A stretch of DNA of 64,000 nucleotides from Moritella sp. JT01 (GTDB taxonomy: Bacteria; Pseudomonadota; Gammaproteobacteria; Enterobacterales; Moritellaceae), in the NCBI RefSeq assembly GCF_001574435.1, contig NZ_LOCN01000024.1, positions 66,793-130,792 of the forward strand, written 5' to 3'. Shown one piece after another: positions 1 through 10,500 of the stretch (within the stretch, counting starts at the first letter, position 1; each line of letters starts with the position of its first letter). The notes below the pieces were generated by a model. That model worked only from the letters and a program-made list of their open reading frames with translations. It searched no databases and was not told the DNA's origin. Made by a program: the position numbers and the translations under genes.

Positions 1-241
1 AAAATTAGCACAAAAAACAGGTGTAGCAGTTGTACCTATCTATGCTGCATATAACGAAGAACTAGGTAAATTCGAAACATTTATCCGACCTGCGATGCAA
101 AATTTTCCGTCAGAAAGTCCTGAACAAGATGCAGTTATGATGAATAAAGAGATCGAAGCGTTGATTGAATGTGGTGTTGATCAATATATGTGGACGTTAA
201 GATTATTAAGAACACGTCCAGATGGTAAAAAAATCTACTAA
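1..241 (+). CDS. Lipid A biosynthesis acyltransferase, C-terminal part only
   Basis: This is the last 79 codons of a gene that begins before the window; the reading frame starts at base 2 and ends with TAA at 239-241. The C-terminal motif QYMWTLRLLRTRPDGKKIY resembles the end of LpxL/LpxM-type acyltransferases, where an EQYMW...RTRP pattern is typical. These inner-membrane enzymes transfer a secondary acyl chain from acyl-ACP to Kdo2-lipid IVA. The catalytic HX4D/E motif lies upstream of the window and cannot be seen, so which member of the LpxL/LpxM/LpxP group it is stays open. Confidence 0.75.
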   Translation, partial: KLAQKTGVAVVPIYAAYNEELGKFETFIRPAMQNFPSESPEQDAVMMNKEIEALIECGVDQYMWTLRLLRTRPDGKKIY

Positions 242-250
242 TAATCAATT

Positions 251-290
251 AAGCACTATATCTGTATCAAGATATAGTGCTTCTATTGTA
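251..290 (+). terminator. Intrinsic terminator after the acyltransferase gene
   Basis: A perfect 13-bp inverted repeat (AAGCACTATATCT at 251-263, its complement at 270-282) closes a 6-base loop and is followed by a moderately T-rich stretch. It lies 9 bases after the stop codon of the acyltransferase gene, as expected of a Rho-independent terminator. Confidence 0.75.
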
Positions 291-630
291 ATTATCCTGT
301 CTAACAAGCTTCATATACTTACCCTGAAATTAAAATCTATGACAGATTTAGTCTGTACTTGCTTTGTTTTTAGCCGAATGCGTTATACAAATTTGATCTA
401 GGTATCTATTCTGTCTTTCTTTATGCTTCTTACTCTATGTTTTTCGATCTTTACTTGTTACACTTAGTTTCATATGAAAGCGATATCGTTTCAATAAAAG
501 CTATGTCGTTTCAATAAAAATTTTGGTTTATAGTCGCATTCAGCGTAAATCGAACAACGTTCTCATCTAGACTATAAATAAGAAAACAAGATTTAAAAGA
601 ATATAAAATATCCCATACGGAGCTATAAGA
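291..630 (+). promoter_or_regulatory. Upstream region of pykF with a 20-bp-spaced direct repeat
   Basis: No gene is seen here. The sequence TCGTTTCAATAAAA occurs at 486-499 and again at 506-519, exactly 20 bp apart (two helical turns). The first copy belongs to a near-palindrome, TGAAAGCGATATCGTTTCA (475-493), which resembles a Cra (FruR)-type operator; Cra controls pykF in enteric bacteria. A GGAG ribosome binding site is at 619-622, eight bases before the pykF ATG. The operator assignment is inference from sequence similarity only. Confidence 0.4.
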
Positions 631-2043
631 ATGAAAAAGACTAAAATTGTTTGTACAATTGGTCCAAAAACTGAATCAGTAGAGAAACTAACAGAGCTTG
701 TTAATGCAGGCATGAACGTTATGCGTTTAAACTTCTCTCATGGTAACTTTGCTGAGCATTCAGGTCGAATTCAAAATATCCGTCAAGTAAGTGAAAACCT
801 GAATAAAAAAATTGCAGTATTATTGGATACGAAAGGTCCAGAAATCCGTACGATTAAATTAGAAAATGGTGAAGATGTAACATTAACGATAGGTCAGTCA
901 TTCACTTTTACAACAGATATTAACGTTGTCGGTAATAAAGATTGTGTTGCTGTCACGTATGCAGGGTTTGCTAAAGACTTAAACCCTGGTGCAATCATCC
1001 TTGTTGATGATGGCTTGATTGAAATGGAAGTGACTGAAACCACAGAAACTGAAGTTAAGTGTAAAGTATTAAACACCGGTGCACTTGGTGAAAACAAGGG
1101 CGTTAACTTACCGAACATCAGCGTAGGTTTACCTGCATTGTCAGAAAAAGATAAAGCTGACCTTGCGTTTGGTTGTGAGCAAGAAGTTGATTTTGTTGCT
1201 GCATCATTTATTCGTAAAGCGGATGACGTAAGAGAGATTCGCGAAATCTTGTTTAATAATGGTGGCGAAAATATTCAGATTATCTCGAAAATTGAAAATC
1301 AAGAAGGTGTTGATAATTTTGATGAGATTCTAGCTGAATCAGACGGCATTATGGTAGCTCGTGGTGATCTTGGTGTTGAGATCCCTGTTGAAGAAGTGAT
1401 CATGGCACAGAAGATGATGATCAAGAAGTGTAATAAAGCAGGTAAAGTTGTCATTACAGCAACACAAATGCTTGATTCAATGATCAATAATCCCCGTCCA
1501 ACACGCGCAGAAGCAGGCGACGTTGCCAATGCTGTTCTTGATGGTACAGATGCGGTTATGTTATCTGGCGAAACAGCGAAGGGTAAATACCCTGTTGAAG
1601 CAGTTACTATCATGGCAAACATCTGTGAGCGTACTGATAACTCAATGTCTTCGGACCTGGGTGCGAACATTGTTGCTAAGAGCATGCGTATTACCGAAGC
1701 TGTATGTAAAGGTGCGGTAGAAACAACGGAAAAATTATGCGCACCACTGATTGTTGTTGCTACGCGTGGCGGTAAATCAGCGAAGTCTGTACGTAAGTAT
1801 TTCCCGAAAGCGAACATTCTTGCGATTACAACGAATGAGAAAACAGCACAACAATTATGCCTAACGAAAGGTGTCAGTACTTGTATCGTTGAGCAAATTG
1901 ATAGTACGGATGAATTTTACCGCAAAGGTAAAGAGCTTGCGCTAGCAACAGGTTTAGCGAAAGAAGGTGATATTGTTGTTATGGTTTCAGGTGCGCTTGT
2001 ACCATCAGGCACAACAAACACTGCATCAGTTCACCAACTTTAA
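631..2043 (+). CDS. pykF: Pyruvate kinase I
   Basis: Converts phosphoenolpyruvate and ADP to pyruvate and ATP, the last step of glycolysis, in the cytoplasm. At 470 residues it has exactly the length of E. coli PykF and starts with the same [16 protein letters not shown] block. Visible hallmarks are MRLNFSHG near residue 30, [10 protein letters not shown], the active-site region [17 protein letters not shown], and the signature [16 protein letters not shown], plus the C-terminal GTTNTASVH. The ATG has a GGAG site eight bases upstream. The gene is flanked by its own terminator, so it is monocistronic. The type I (fructose-1,6-bisphosphate-activated) assignment rests on whole-length resemblance to PykF rather than PykA. 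Confidence 0.97.
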   Translation: MKKTKIVCTIGPKTESVEKLTELVNAGMNVMRLNFSHGNFAEHSGRIQNIRQVSENLNKKIAVLLDTKGPEIRTIKLENGEDVTLTIGQSFTFTTDINVVGNKDCVAVTYAGFAKDLNPGAIILVDDGLIEMEVTETTETEVKCKVLNTGALGENKGVNLPNISVGLPALSEKDKADLAFGCEQEVDFVAASFIRKADDVREIREILFNNGGENIQIISKIENQEGVDNFDEILAESDGIMVARGDLGVEIPVEEVIMAQKMMIKKCNKAGKVVITATQMLDSMINNPRPTRAEAGDVANAVLDGTDAVMLSGETAKGKYPVEAVTIMANICERTDNSMSSDLGANIVAKSMRITEAVCKGAVETTEKLCAPLIVVATRGGKSAKSVRKYFPKANILAITTNEKTAQQLCLTKGVSTCIVEQIDSTDEFYRKGKELALATGLAKEGDIVVMVSGALVPSGTTNTASVHQL

Positions 2044-2064
2044 GTTGTTAAATTGATATTGTAG

Positions 2065-2094
2065 AAAAGAGAGCGTATGCTCTCTTTTTTTATA
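2065..2094 (+). terminator. Intrinsic terminator of pykF
   Basis: A 10-bp perfect stem (AAAAGAGAGC at 2065-2074 with its complement at 2079-2088) has a four-base loop and runs into a T tract. It starts 21 bases after the pykF stop codon. Confidence 0.9.
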
Positions 2095-2145
2095 CCTGCA
2101 TTTAATATAGAGTTAATAAAAAGTTAATTGGGATTAATCAAAGAG

Positions 2146-2982
2146 ATGGGTAGCACTAAACACAATATTGGCTTAGTACTTTCTGGTGGTGGGGCGAAGG
2201 GTATTGCTCACCTAGGCGTATTAAAATACCTGTTAGAGCAGGGTGTAAGACCGAGTTTAATTGCGGGAACAAGTGCTGGCTCTATGGTTGGTGCCCTTTA
2301 CTGTTCTGGATTAGAGGTTGATGAAATACTGCAATTTTTTATAGATGTGAAACCATTTTCTTGGAAATTTACTCGAGCCGCTGCGGGTTTTATTGATCCT
2401 GCTAAATTGTATCCTGAATTTTTAAAGTATATTCCGGAAGATAGCTTTACACATCTTAAGCCTGAATTACGTATCGTTGCTACTAATATGCTTCTTGGAA
2501 AAGAACATATTTTTAAAGATGGCTCCGTCATTAACGCCTTGTTGGCATCGGCAAGTTATCCTTTAGTATTCTCACCTATGATCATTGATGAACAGGTCTA
2601 TTCTGACGGTAGCATCGTTAATCATTTTCCGGTGAGTGTTATAGAAGACGATTGTGACAAAATAATCGGCGTGTATGTGTCGCCAATACGTCAAGTTGAA
2701 CCTGAAGAATTGTCGAGTATCAAAGACGTTGTATTACGCGCATTTACGTTGCAGGGAAGTGGCGCTGAATTAGAGAAACTATCTCAATGTGATGTGCAAA
2801 TTTATCCCGAAGCATTAGTCAATTACAATACATTTACAACCGACGAAAAATCATTACGAGAAATCTTTCAGATTGGCTACGAAGCAGCAAAAGAGCAATG
2901 TGATAGTATTGTTGAATTAAAGGAAAGTTTAGCCAGCAGTAACTCGAAAAAAAATCCCTTTACAAGGTGGTTCGGTCATTAA
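2146..2982 (+). CDS. Patatin-like phospholipase (RssA-type)
   Basis: Predicted cytoplasmic lipid acyl hydrolase with a Ser-Asp dyad. The sequence shows the oxyanion loop SGGGAKG (residues 13-19), the nucleophile elbow GTSAG with Ser43, and the catalytic Asp154 in the motif SDGS, all in the order of the patatin family. At 278 residues it is close to the length of the RssA/YchK group of bacterial patatins. A TTG six codons upstream (2128) is in frame, but the ATG at 2146 is preferred because the family normally begins a few residues before the glycine loop; neither start has a strong ribosome binding site. Substrate unknown; a role in membrane lipid turnover is inference. Confidence 0.85.
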   Translation: MGSTKHNIGLVLSGGGAKGIAHLGVLKYLLEQGVRPSLIAGTSAGSMVGALYCSGLEVDEILQFFIDVKPFSWKFTRAAAGFIDPAKLYPEFLKYIPEDSFTHLKPELRIVATNMLLGKEHIFKDGSVINALLASASYPLVFSPMIIDEQVYSDGSIVNHFPVSVIEDDCDKIIGVYVSPIRQVEPEELSSIKDVVLRAFTLQGSGAELEKLSQCDVQIYPEALVNYNTFTTDEKSLREIFQIGYEAAKEQCDSIVELKESLASSNSKKNPFTRWFGH

Positions 2983-3047
2983 TACTGTTAGTAATTCTTG
3001 TGTTATACTCATCAATAATTAATCTTAAATAATTTATCACGGTAAAC

Positions 3048-3266
3048 ATGACTCAAATAAATAACCCGCTTCACGGGATTACACTCGAAAAAGTAATTAA
3101 CAGCCTTGTTGATAAATATGGTTGGGATGGCCTTGGTTACTACGTTAACATTCGCTGTTTTACCCATGATCCAAGTGTTAAGTCTAGTCTTAAATTTTTA
3201 CGAAAAACCCCTTGGGCGCGTGATAAAGTTGAAGCGTTATACGTAAAAATGGTCACTGAAGGCTAA
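3048..3266 (+). CDS. VF530-family small protein (DUF2132)
   Basis: A 72-residue protein with the [14 protein letters not shown] and YGWDGLG blocks and the [10 protein letters not shown] motif of the VF530 family, named from a Vibrio fischeri protein whose structure was solved. Family members are short, helical and often annotated as DNA-binding, but no firm function is known to me. The gene stands alone, 65 bases after the patatin gene and 114 before the thioesterase. Recognition is from the conserved blocks; function is not established. Confidence 0.85.
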   Translation: MTQINNPLHGITLEKVINSLVDKYGWDGLGYYVNIRCFTHDPSVKSSLKFLRKTPWARDKVEALYVKMVTEG

Positions 3267-3380
3267 ATTTGGTTACAACCTTTGGTACGTAACACGTTGT
3301 CTTATATCGCGCTGTCATTTCTCAAATTTATCTATATGCTATATATTTTAAATACGTGACCAAATAGGTTAATTTCAGTA

Positions 3381-3782
3381 ATGACGAAGATATACCATCA
3401 TCCAGTACAAATTTATTATGAAGATACAGACCATTCAGGTGTTGTTTACCATCCTAACTTTTTGAAGTATTTTGAACGTGCACGTGAGCATGTTATCAAT
3501 AGTGATTTATTGGCGACATTGTGGAACGAACGCGGGTTAGGTTTTGCGATTTATAAAGCCAATTTAACGTTTCAGGATGGCGTCGAGTTTGCTGAAGTTT
3601 GTGATATCCGTACCTCTTTTACGCTCGATGGTAAATATAAAACGGTCTGGCGTCAGGAAGTGTGGCGTCCCAATGCGAGTAAGGCTGCCGTCATCGGTGA
3701 TATTGAAATGGTGTGTTTAGATAAAGAAAAACGCTTACAGCCCTTTCCTGATGATGTATTAACCGCAATGGTAAATTCATAA
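3381..3782 (+). CDS. YbgC/Orf6-type hotdog acyl-CoA/acyl-ACP thioesterase
   Basis: A 133-residue single-hotdog thioesterase of the 4-hydroxybenzoyl-CoA thioesterase group. The signature YYEDTDHSGVVYHPNFLKYF (residues 12-31) holds the expected catalytic aspartate, Asp17, followed by the FERARE helix. It would hydrolyse acyl-CoA or acyl-ACP thioesters in the cytoplasm. It is the last gene before the PUFA synthase and on the same strand. A hotdog thioesterase called Orf6 has been described next to the pfa genes of Photobacterium profundum, so a role in releasing or editing PUFA chains is plausible. It could equally be an ordinary YbgC, but no tol-pal genes adjoin it. A terminator follows, so it is not cotranscribed with pfaA unless there is readthrough. 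Confidence 0.85.
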   Translation: MTKIYHHPVQIYYEDTDHSGVVYHPNFLKYFERAREHVINSDLLATLWNERGLGFAIYKANLTFQDGVEFAEVCDIRTSFTLDGKYKTVWRQEVWRPNASKAAVIGDIEMVCLDKEKRLQPFPDDVLTAMVNS

Positions 3783-3830
3783 TATCTGGCGTTAGCCAAT
3801 TTGAGTACGAAAAAATTACAATGAAATAAT

Positions 3831-3855
3831 GAGGCATCAAATGCCTCTCTTTACG
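3831..3855 (+). terminator. Intrinsic terminator after the thioesterase gene
   Basis: A perfect 7-bp stem GAGGCAT/ATGCCTC (3831-3837 with 3841-3847) closes a CAA loop and is followed by TCTTTACGTTT. It lies 48 bases after the thioesterase stop. Confidence 0.7.
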
Positions 3856-4564
3856 TTTATATGACTTCCCGTCACGATTCGACCATCGCTAATAGCGACG
3901 TTTTCACATGTTCTTACTCGTTATATCAGGATTAAATATGGCCATTAGTACATTAAAAATGCTGAGCATTTAGTCTATTAATCATTATTTATGATTGAAT
4001 TCTGACAGCGTCGCAGCTGTTATGTAATTTAATGTAAGCTTCTGCTCATTTATTACGGCGTTTATGCTAACAAATACATGCTAAAAATGAGAGGTTACGC
4101 AGATTTAAGATTAATTATTTGCCACCGGGGTATTTTAGAAAAATAGGTTTTTAGCTGAAAATAGATGTTTATGACTGAAAATCTAGTTAAAACCGGGCTA
4201 ATGTGAATAAATATGCATTATTTTATAATGCTAAATCTGTTATTTTCAGTTATCCCCTGATCTGATGAGTCTGCCTTAAGTGAAATCGAGTATATTTGAG
4301 TTGGTTTTTAATCCTGTGTATATTATTGCAGATGTAAATAATACTATGCTGGCGTTGGACGATTAAGTTCAATGCTGACGATTGGGATAAAATTTAAAAC
4401 AATTAACTCTACCGAATTTATTTTATGTGAAATGAAATGACGGTAGATTTTTTTCGCACTTTAAGAGTACACTTGTACGCTCAAGTGGTTGGCTTGGTGT
4501 CCAAATGGACGTTTAATGAGCATTGTTTTTAGTGCAGGAAGATCCTTACAGGAGCAATAACACA
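3856..4564 (+). promoter_or_regulatory. Long gene-free leader upstream of pfaA
   Basis: About 700 bp without a credible gene on either strand. It is AT-rich and holds several small inverted repeats: AATCAT/ATGATT at 3980-3985 and 3991-3996; CACTTG/CAAGTG at 4470-4475 and 4482-4487; and GTCC/GGAC at 4499-4502 and 4507-4510. The last two lie within 100 bases of the pfaA start and could form leader hairpins or a protein site. The ribosome binding site of pfaA is AGGAG at 4550-4554. I cannot place a promoter with certainty. The length suggests a regulated promoter or a long 5' untranslated region. Confidence 0.45.
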
Positions 4565-7500
4565 ATGGCTAAAAAGAACACCACATCGGTTAAGCACGGC
4601 AAGGATGTGTTAAGTAGTGACGAGCAACAGTTAAATTCACGTTTGCAAGAATGCCCAATTGCAATCATCGGTATGGCATCGGTTTTTGCTGACGCTAAAA
4701 ACCTGGATCAATTCTGGGATAATATCGTTGATTCCGTTGATGCTATTATTGATGTGCCTAGCGATCGCTGGAATATTGACGACCATTATTCGGCAGATAA
4801 AAAAGCTGCAGATAAGACTTACTGCAAACGTGGTGGTTTCATTCCTGAACTTGATTTTGATCCGATGGAGTTTGGTCTGCCGCCAAATATCTTAGAGCTA
4901 ACTGATATCGCTCAACTGCTGTCGTTAATTGTTGCACGCGATGTATTAAGTGATGCTGGCATTGGCAGTGATTATGACCATGATAAAATTGGTATCACTT
5001 TAGGTGTTGGTGGTGGTCAGAAACAAATTTCACCGTTAACCGCTCGCCTGCAAGGCCCAGTGTTAGAAAAAGTATTAAAAGCCTCAGGTATTGATAAAGA
5101 TGATCGCGAAATGATCATCGAAAAATTCAAAAAAGCTTACATCGGTTGGGAAGAGAATTCATTCCCTGGTATGTTAGGTAACGTTATTGCTGGTCGAATT
5201 GCTAATCGCTTCGACTTTGGCGGTACTAACTGTGTGGTAGATGCGGCGTGCGCTGGCTCCCTTGCCGCAATTAAAATGGCGATCTCAGACTTACTGGAAT
5301 ACCGTTCAGAAGTGATGATCTCGGGTGGTGTATGTTGTGATAACTCACCATTCATGTATATGTCATTCTCAAAAACCCCTGCGTTTACCACCAATGATGA
5401 TATTCGTCCGTTTGATGACGATTCGAAAGGTATGCTGCTGGGTGAAGGTATTGGCATGCTGGCGTTTAAACGTCTGGAAGATGCTGAACGTGATGGCGAT
5501 AGAATCTATTCTGTATTGAAAGGTATCGGTACGTCTTCCGATGGCCGTTTCAAATCTATTTACGCACCGCGTCCAGATGGTCAAGCTAAAGCGCTTAAAC
5601 GTGCTTATGAAGATGCGGGTTTTGCACCTGAAACATGTGGTCTTATTGAAGGTCACGGTACGGGGACGAAAGCTGGCGATGTGGCCGAGTTTGGTGGTCT
5701 AACTAAACACTTTGGTGCAGCGAGTGATAAGAAACAGCACATTGCATTAGGTTCGGTTAAATCGCAAATTGGCCATACTAAATCTGCGGCTGGCTCTGCA
5801 GGTATGATCAAAGCAGCATTAGCACTGCATCATAAAATTTTACCCCCGACTATTCATATCGATAAACCAAGTGAAGCCTTGGATATCAAAAATAGCCCGA
5901 TGTATTTAAACAGTGAGACGCGTCCTTGGATGCCACGTGAAGATGGTATTCCACGCCGTGCGGGTATTAGCTCATTCGGTTTTGGTGGTACTAACTTCCA
6001 CATTATTTTAGAAGAGTATCGTCCGAGCCATGATAGCGCTTATCGCTTAAACTCAGTCTCGCAAACAGTACTTATCTCTGCGACTAACCAGCAAGGTATT
6101 ATCGCAGAATTAAATAACTGGCGTACTAAACTGGCGGTAGAGGCTGACCTTCAAGCATTTGCGTTTAACGATTTAGTGACTACCTGGCCGTTGAATTCGC
6201 CATCAGCAGACCAAGCGCGTTTAGGTTTTGTTGCACGTAACGCCAACGAAGCCATTGTTATGATTGATGCGGCGTTGAAACAATTCAGCGTGAATGCAGG
6301 TAAAGTAACATGGTCAGTACCAACGGGGATCTATTATCGCCAAGCGGGTATTGATGCTAGCGGTAAAGTTGTCGCGTTATTCTCTGGACAGGGTTCGCAA
6401 TATGTGAACATGGGCCGTGAGTTAACGTGTAACTTCCCAAGCATGATGCACAGTGCAACAGCAATGGATAAAGAATTCAGTACTGCTGGTTTAGGTCAAT
6501 TGTCTGCAATCACTTATCCGATTCCAGTGTACACTGACGCTGACCGTAAGTTACAAGAAGAGCAATTGCGTTTAACTCAACATGCACAACCCGCGATTGG
6601 TTGTTTGAGCGTTGGTCTGTTTAAAACGTTCCAACAAGCAGGTTTTAAAGCTGATTTTACCGCTGGTCATAGTTTCGGTGAATTAACAGCATTATGGGCT
6701 GCTGACGTATTGAGCGACAGTGATTACATGATGTTGGCACGTAGTCGTGGTCAAGCAATGGCGGCGCCAGAGCAACAAGATTTTGATGCTGGCAAGATGG
6801 CGGCTGTCGTGGGTGACCCACTGCAAGTTGCGGTGATCATCGACGCGATTGATGATGTGTCTATTGCTAACTACAACTCTAATAATCAAGTGGTTATTGC
6901 TGGGTCGAGTGAGCAGGTTGCTGTTGCTATTAAAGCGCTGGGTAATGCTGGTTTCAAAGTTGTTCCACTGCCTGTATCAGCTGCGTTTCATACTCCATTA
7001 GTGAGTCACGCTCAAAAGCCATTTGCCAAAGCGGTTGATAGCGCTAAGTTTAAAGCGCCGACAATTCCGGTATTTGCTAACGGCACAGGTTTAGTTCATT
7101 CAAGTAAACCGAACGAAATTAAAAAAAGCCTGAAAAAACATATGTTGGAACCTGTCCATTTCAATCAAGAAATTGACAATATATATGCAGACGGTGGTCG
7201 TATATTTATCGAGTTTGGTCCTAAGAATGTATTAACCAAATTGGTTGAGAATATTCTTAATGATAAATCTGATGCTGTCGCTATCGCTGTAAATGCGAAT
7301 CCAAAACAACCTGCCGATGTGCAAATGCGTCAGGCTGCCCTGCAGATGGCCGTTCTTGGTGTTACGTTAGAAAATCTTGACCCGTACGATGCGGTTAAGC
7401 GTCCATCAACTGCGCCGAAAGTGTCACCTATGTTGATGAAACTGTCTGGTGCATCGTATGTGAGTCCGAAAACTAAAAAAGCATTTGCGGATGCGTTAAC

Positions 7501-10500
7501 CGACGGTTGGACGGTGAAACAAGCAAAGGCTACTCCTGTTGCTGTTCCACAGCCTCACGTGATTGAAAAGATCGTTGAAGTCGAGAAAATAGTAGAAAGA
7601 ATCGTTGAAGTAGAGAAGATTGTCTACGTTAATGCTGATGGTTCACTTGCATCGAAAAATAATAGCAATGACGTTAATAGCGCTGTTGTTCACAATGTCA
7701 TTAATAATAGTGATGCCGATCTTGTTGCTTCTATCGAGCGCAGTGTTGGTCAGTTTGTTGAACACCAGCAGCAATTATTAAATGTGCATGAGCAGTTTAT
7801 GCAGGGTCCACAGGACTATGCTAAAACAGTTCAAGCGGTACTTGCAGCGCAAACCAGCAACGAATTACCGGAAAGTTTAGACCGTACACTGGCGATGTAT
7901 AATGAGTTCCAATCTGAAACTCTGCGTGTGCATGCAACTTATCTGAACAATCAGACGAGCCATATGAATACCATGCTCACAGGTTCTGAATCTAACGTCA
8001 TTGCAACGTCTGTTACTCCTGCATTGAATACGCCACAACAGCCAGTACAAACTGCATCGCTAATAACTCCGGTTGTTAATGACAACGTGGCAAGTCCTGT
8101 TGTTGTAAATACCGTGACTAATGTTGTATCTAATGTTGCAAATAGTGCGGCCGTTGCAGTACAAACTATAGCATTAGCGCCTACACCTGTGAGTTATCCA
8201 GCGGTTGCTGCTACATCGTCACCTGCATTGGTTGCTGTCGTGGCTGAACAAAAAGTTAGCCCCGCAACTGCGACTGAATCAGTTGTTGTACCTGAGGTTG
8301 CCGTTCAAGCGAGTATTGATGTAGCAACGATTAACAAGGTGATGTTAGACGTTGTTGCTGATAAAACCGGTTATCCGACAGATATGCTTGAACTGAGCAT
8401 GGATATGGAAGCGGACTTAGGTATCGACTCTATCAAACGTGTTGAAATATTAGGTGCAGTACAGGAACTGATCCCAGATCTTCCTGAGCTTAACCCTGAA
8501 GACCTTGCTGAATTGCGCACGCTTGGTGAAATTGTTGATTATATGCAAAGTAAAGTCATGAACTCCAAAGCTCAAGCTGCAGCGCCTGTAACAAGTGCAT
8601 CTATTACGGCTGTACCTGTAGTTGCCGGTATTGATTTAGCCCATATCCAAAATGTAATGCTGGAAGTTGTTGCTGATAAAACGGGTTATCCGACAGACAT
8701 GCTTGAACTAAGCATGGATATGGAAGCTGACTTAGGTATTGATTCAATCAAACGTGTAGAAATCTTAGGTGCAGTACAGGAGATCATTATAGATTTACCT
8801 GAGCTAAACCCTGAAGACTTAGCTGAATTACGCACCTTAGGTGAAATCGTTAGCTACATGCAGAGTAAAGCTCCTGCTGCAACGACAGTTTCTACAGATG
8901 CTATAGCAGCAAGTTCAACACCTAGTATCGATTTAAACCACATCCAAACAGTAATGCTGGAAGTTGTTGCTGATAAAACGGGTTATCCAACAGACATGCT
9001 TGAACTAAGCATGGATATGGAAGCGGACTTAGGTATTGATTCAATCAAACGCGTTGAAATCTTAGGTGCAGTACAGGAGATCATTACAGATTTACCTGAG
9101 CTAAACCCTGAAGACTTAGCTGAATTACGCACCTTAGGTGAAATCGTTAGCTACATGCAGAGTAAAGCTCCTGCTGCAACGACAGTTTCTACAGATGCTA
9201 TAGCAGCAAGTTCAACACCTAGTATCGATTTAAACCACATCCAAACAGTAATGCTGGATGTGGTGGCTGATAAAACGGGTTATCCAACAGACATGCTTGA
9301 ACTGAGCATGGATATGGAAGCTGACTTAGGTATTGATTCAATCAAACGCGTTGAAATCTTAGGTGCAGTACAGGAGATCATTACAGATTTACCTGAGCTA
9401 AACCCTGAAGACTTAGCTGAATTACGCACCTTAGGTGAAATAGTTAGCTACATGCAGAGTAAATCTCCTGCGGCAACGACAGTTTCTACAGACGCTGTAG
9501 TGACAAGTTCAGCACCCGCTATCGATTTAAACAACATCCAAACGGTAATGATGGAAGTGGTTGCAGACAAGACGGGTTATCCGGTAGACATGCTTGAATT
9601 AGGCATGGACATGGAAGCTGACCTTGGCATTGACTCAATCAAACGTGTTGAAATCTTAGGTGCAGTACAGGAGATTATTACAGATTTACCTGAGCTAAAC
9701 CCTGAAGACTTAGCTGAATTACGTACCTTAGGTGAAATCGTTAGCTACATGCAGAGCAAGGCTCCTGCTGTAGCTGTTGTGGTTGAAAGTGTACTTGCGA
9801 CTGTATTGACAGAAGTTGTCGTGACAAGTGCTACACCTACTATCGACTTAAATCATATCCAAACGGTAATGATGGAAGTGGTTGCAGACAAGACTGGTTA
9901 TCCGGTAGACATGCTTGAATTAGGCATGGACATGGAAGCGGATCTTGGTATTGATTCAATCAAACGTGTTGAAATTTTAGGTGCAGTACAGGAGATCATT
10001 ACTGATTTACCTGAGCTAAACCCAGAAGACTTAGCTGAATTGCGCACCTTAGGTGAAATCGTTACCTACATGCAGAGTAAAGTTGAGTCTCCGGTTGTAG
10101 CTGACGTTGCTAATACAACGGCTAATACTGTAGTGACTGCCGCGATTGATTTAGACCGCATTCAAAACGTGATGATGGACGTTGTTGCGGATAAGACGGG
10201 TTACCCTGCCAACATGCTAGAACTAGCAATGGACATGGAAGCGGACCTCGGTATTGATTCAATCAAACGAGTTGAAATTTTAGGTGCTGTGCAGGAGATC
10301 ATTACTGATTTACCTGAGCTAAACCCAGAAGATTTAGCTGAGCTGCGTACACTAGAAGAAATTGTACTTTATATGCAGAGTAAAGCCATGCAAAGCAAGG
10401 CGACTGGCAGTGTAGATTCTAAAAACGCTGTTTCGGATGCATTCATGCATGACAGTGTTGCAACCATCACTGCAGCGTCAGAGCCTAAAGTAGATTTTCA

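Noticed and set aside
4523..4564. Extended pfaA start at TTG 4523
   Set aside because: It has no ribosome binding site, and ATG 4565 has AGGAG at ten bases and matches the remembered Moritella PfaA start.
8320..10385. CRISPR-like or satellite array
   Set aside because: The repeats are about 300 bp, in frame, and encode ACP domains.
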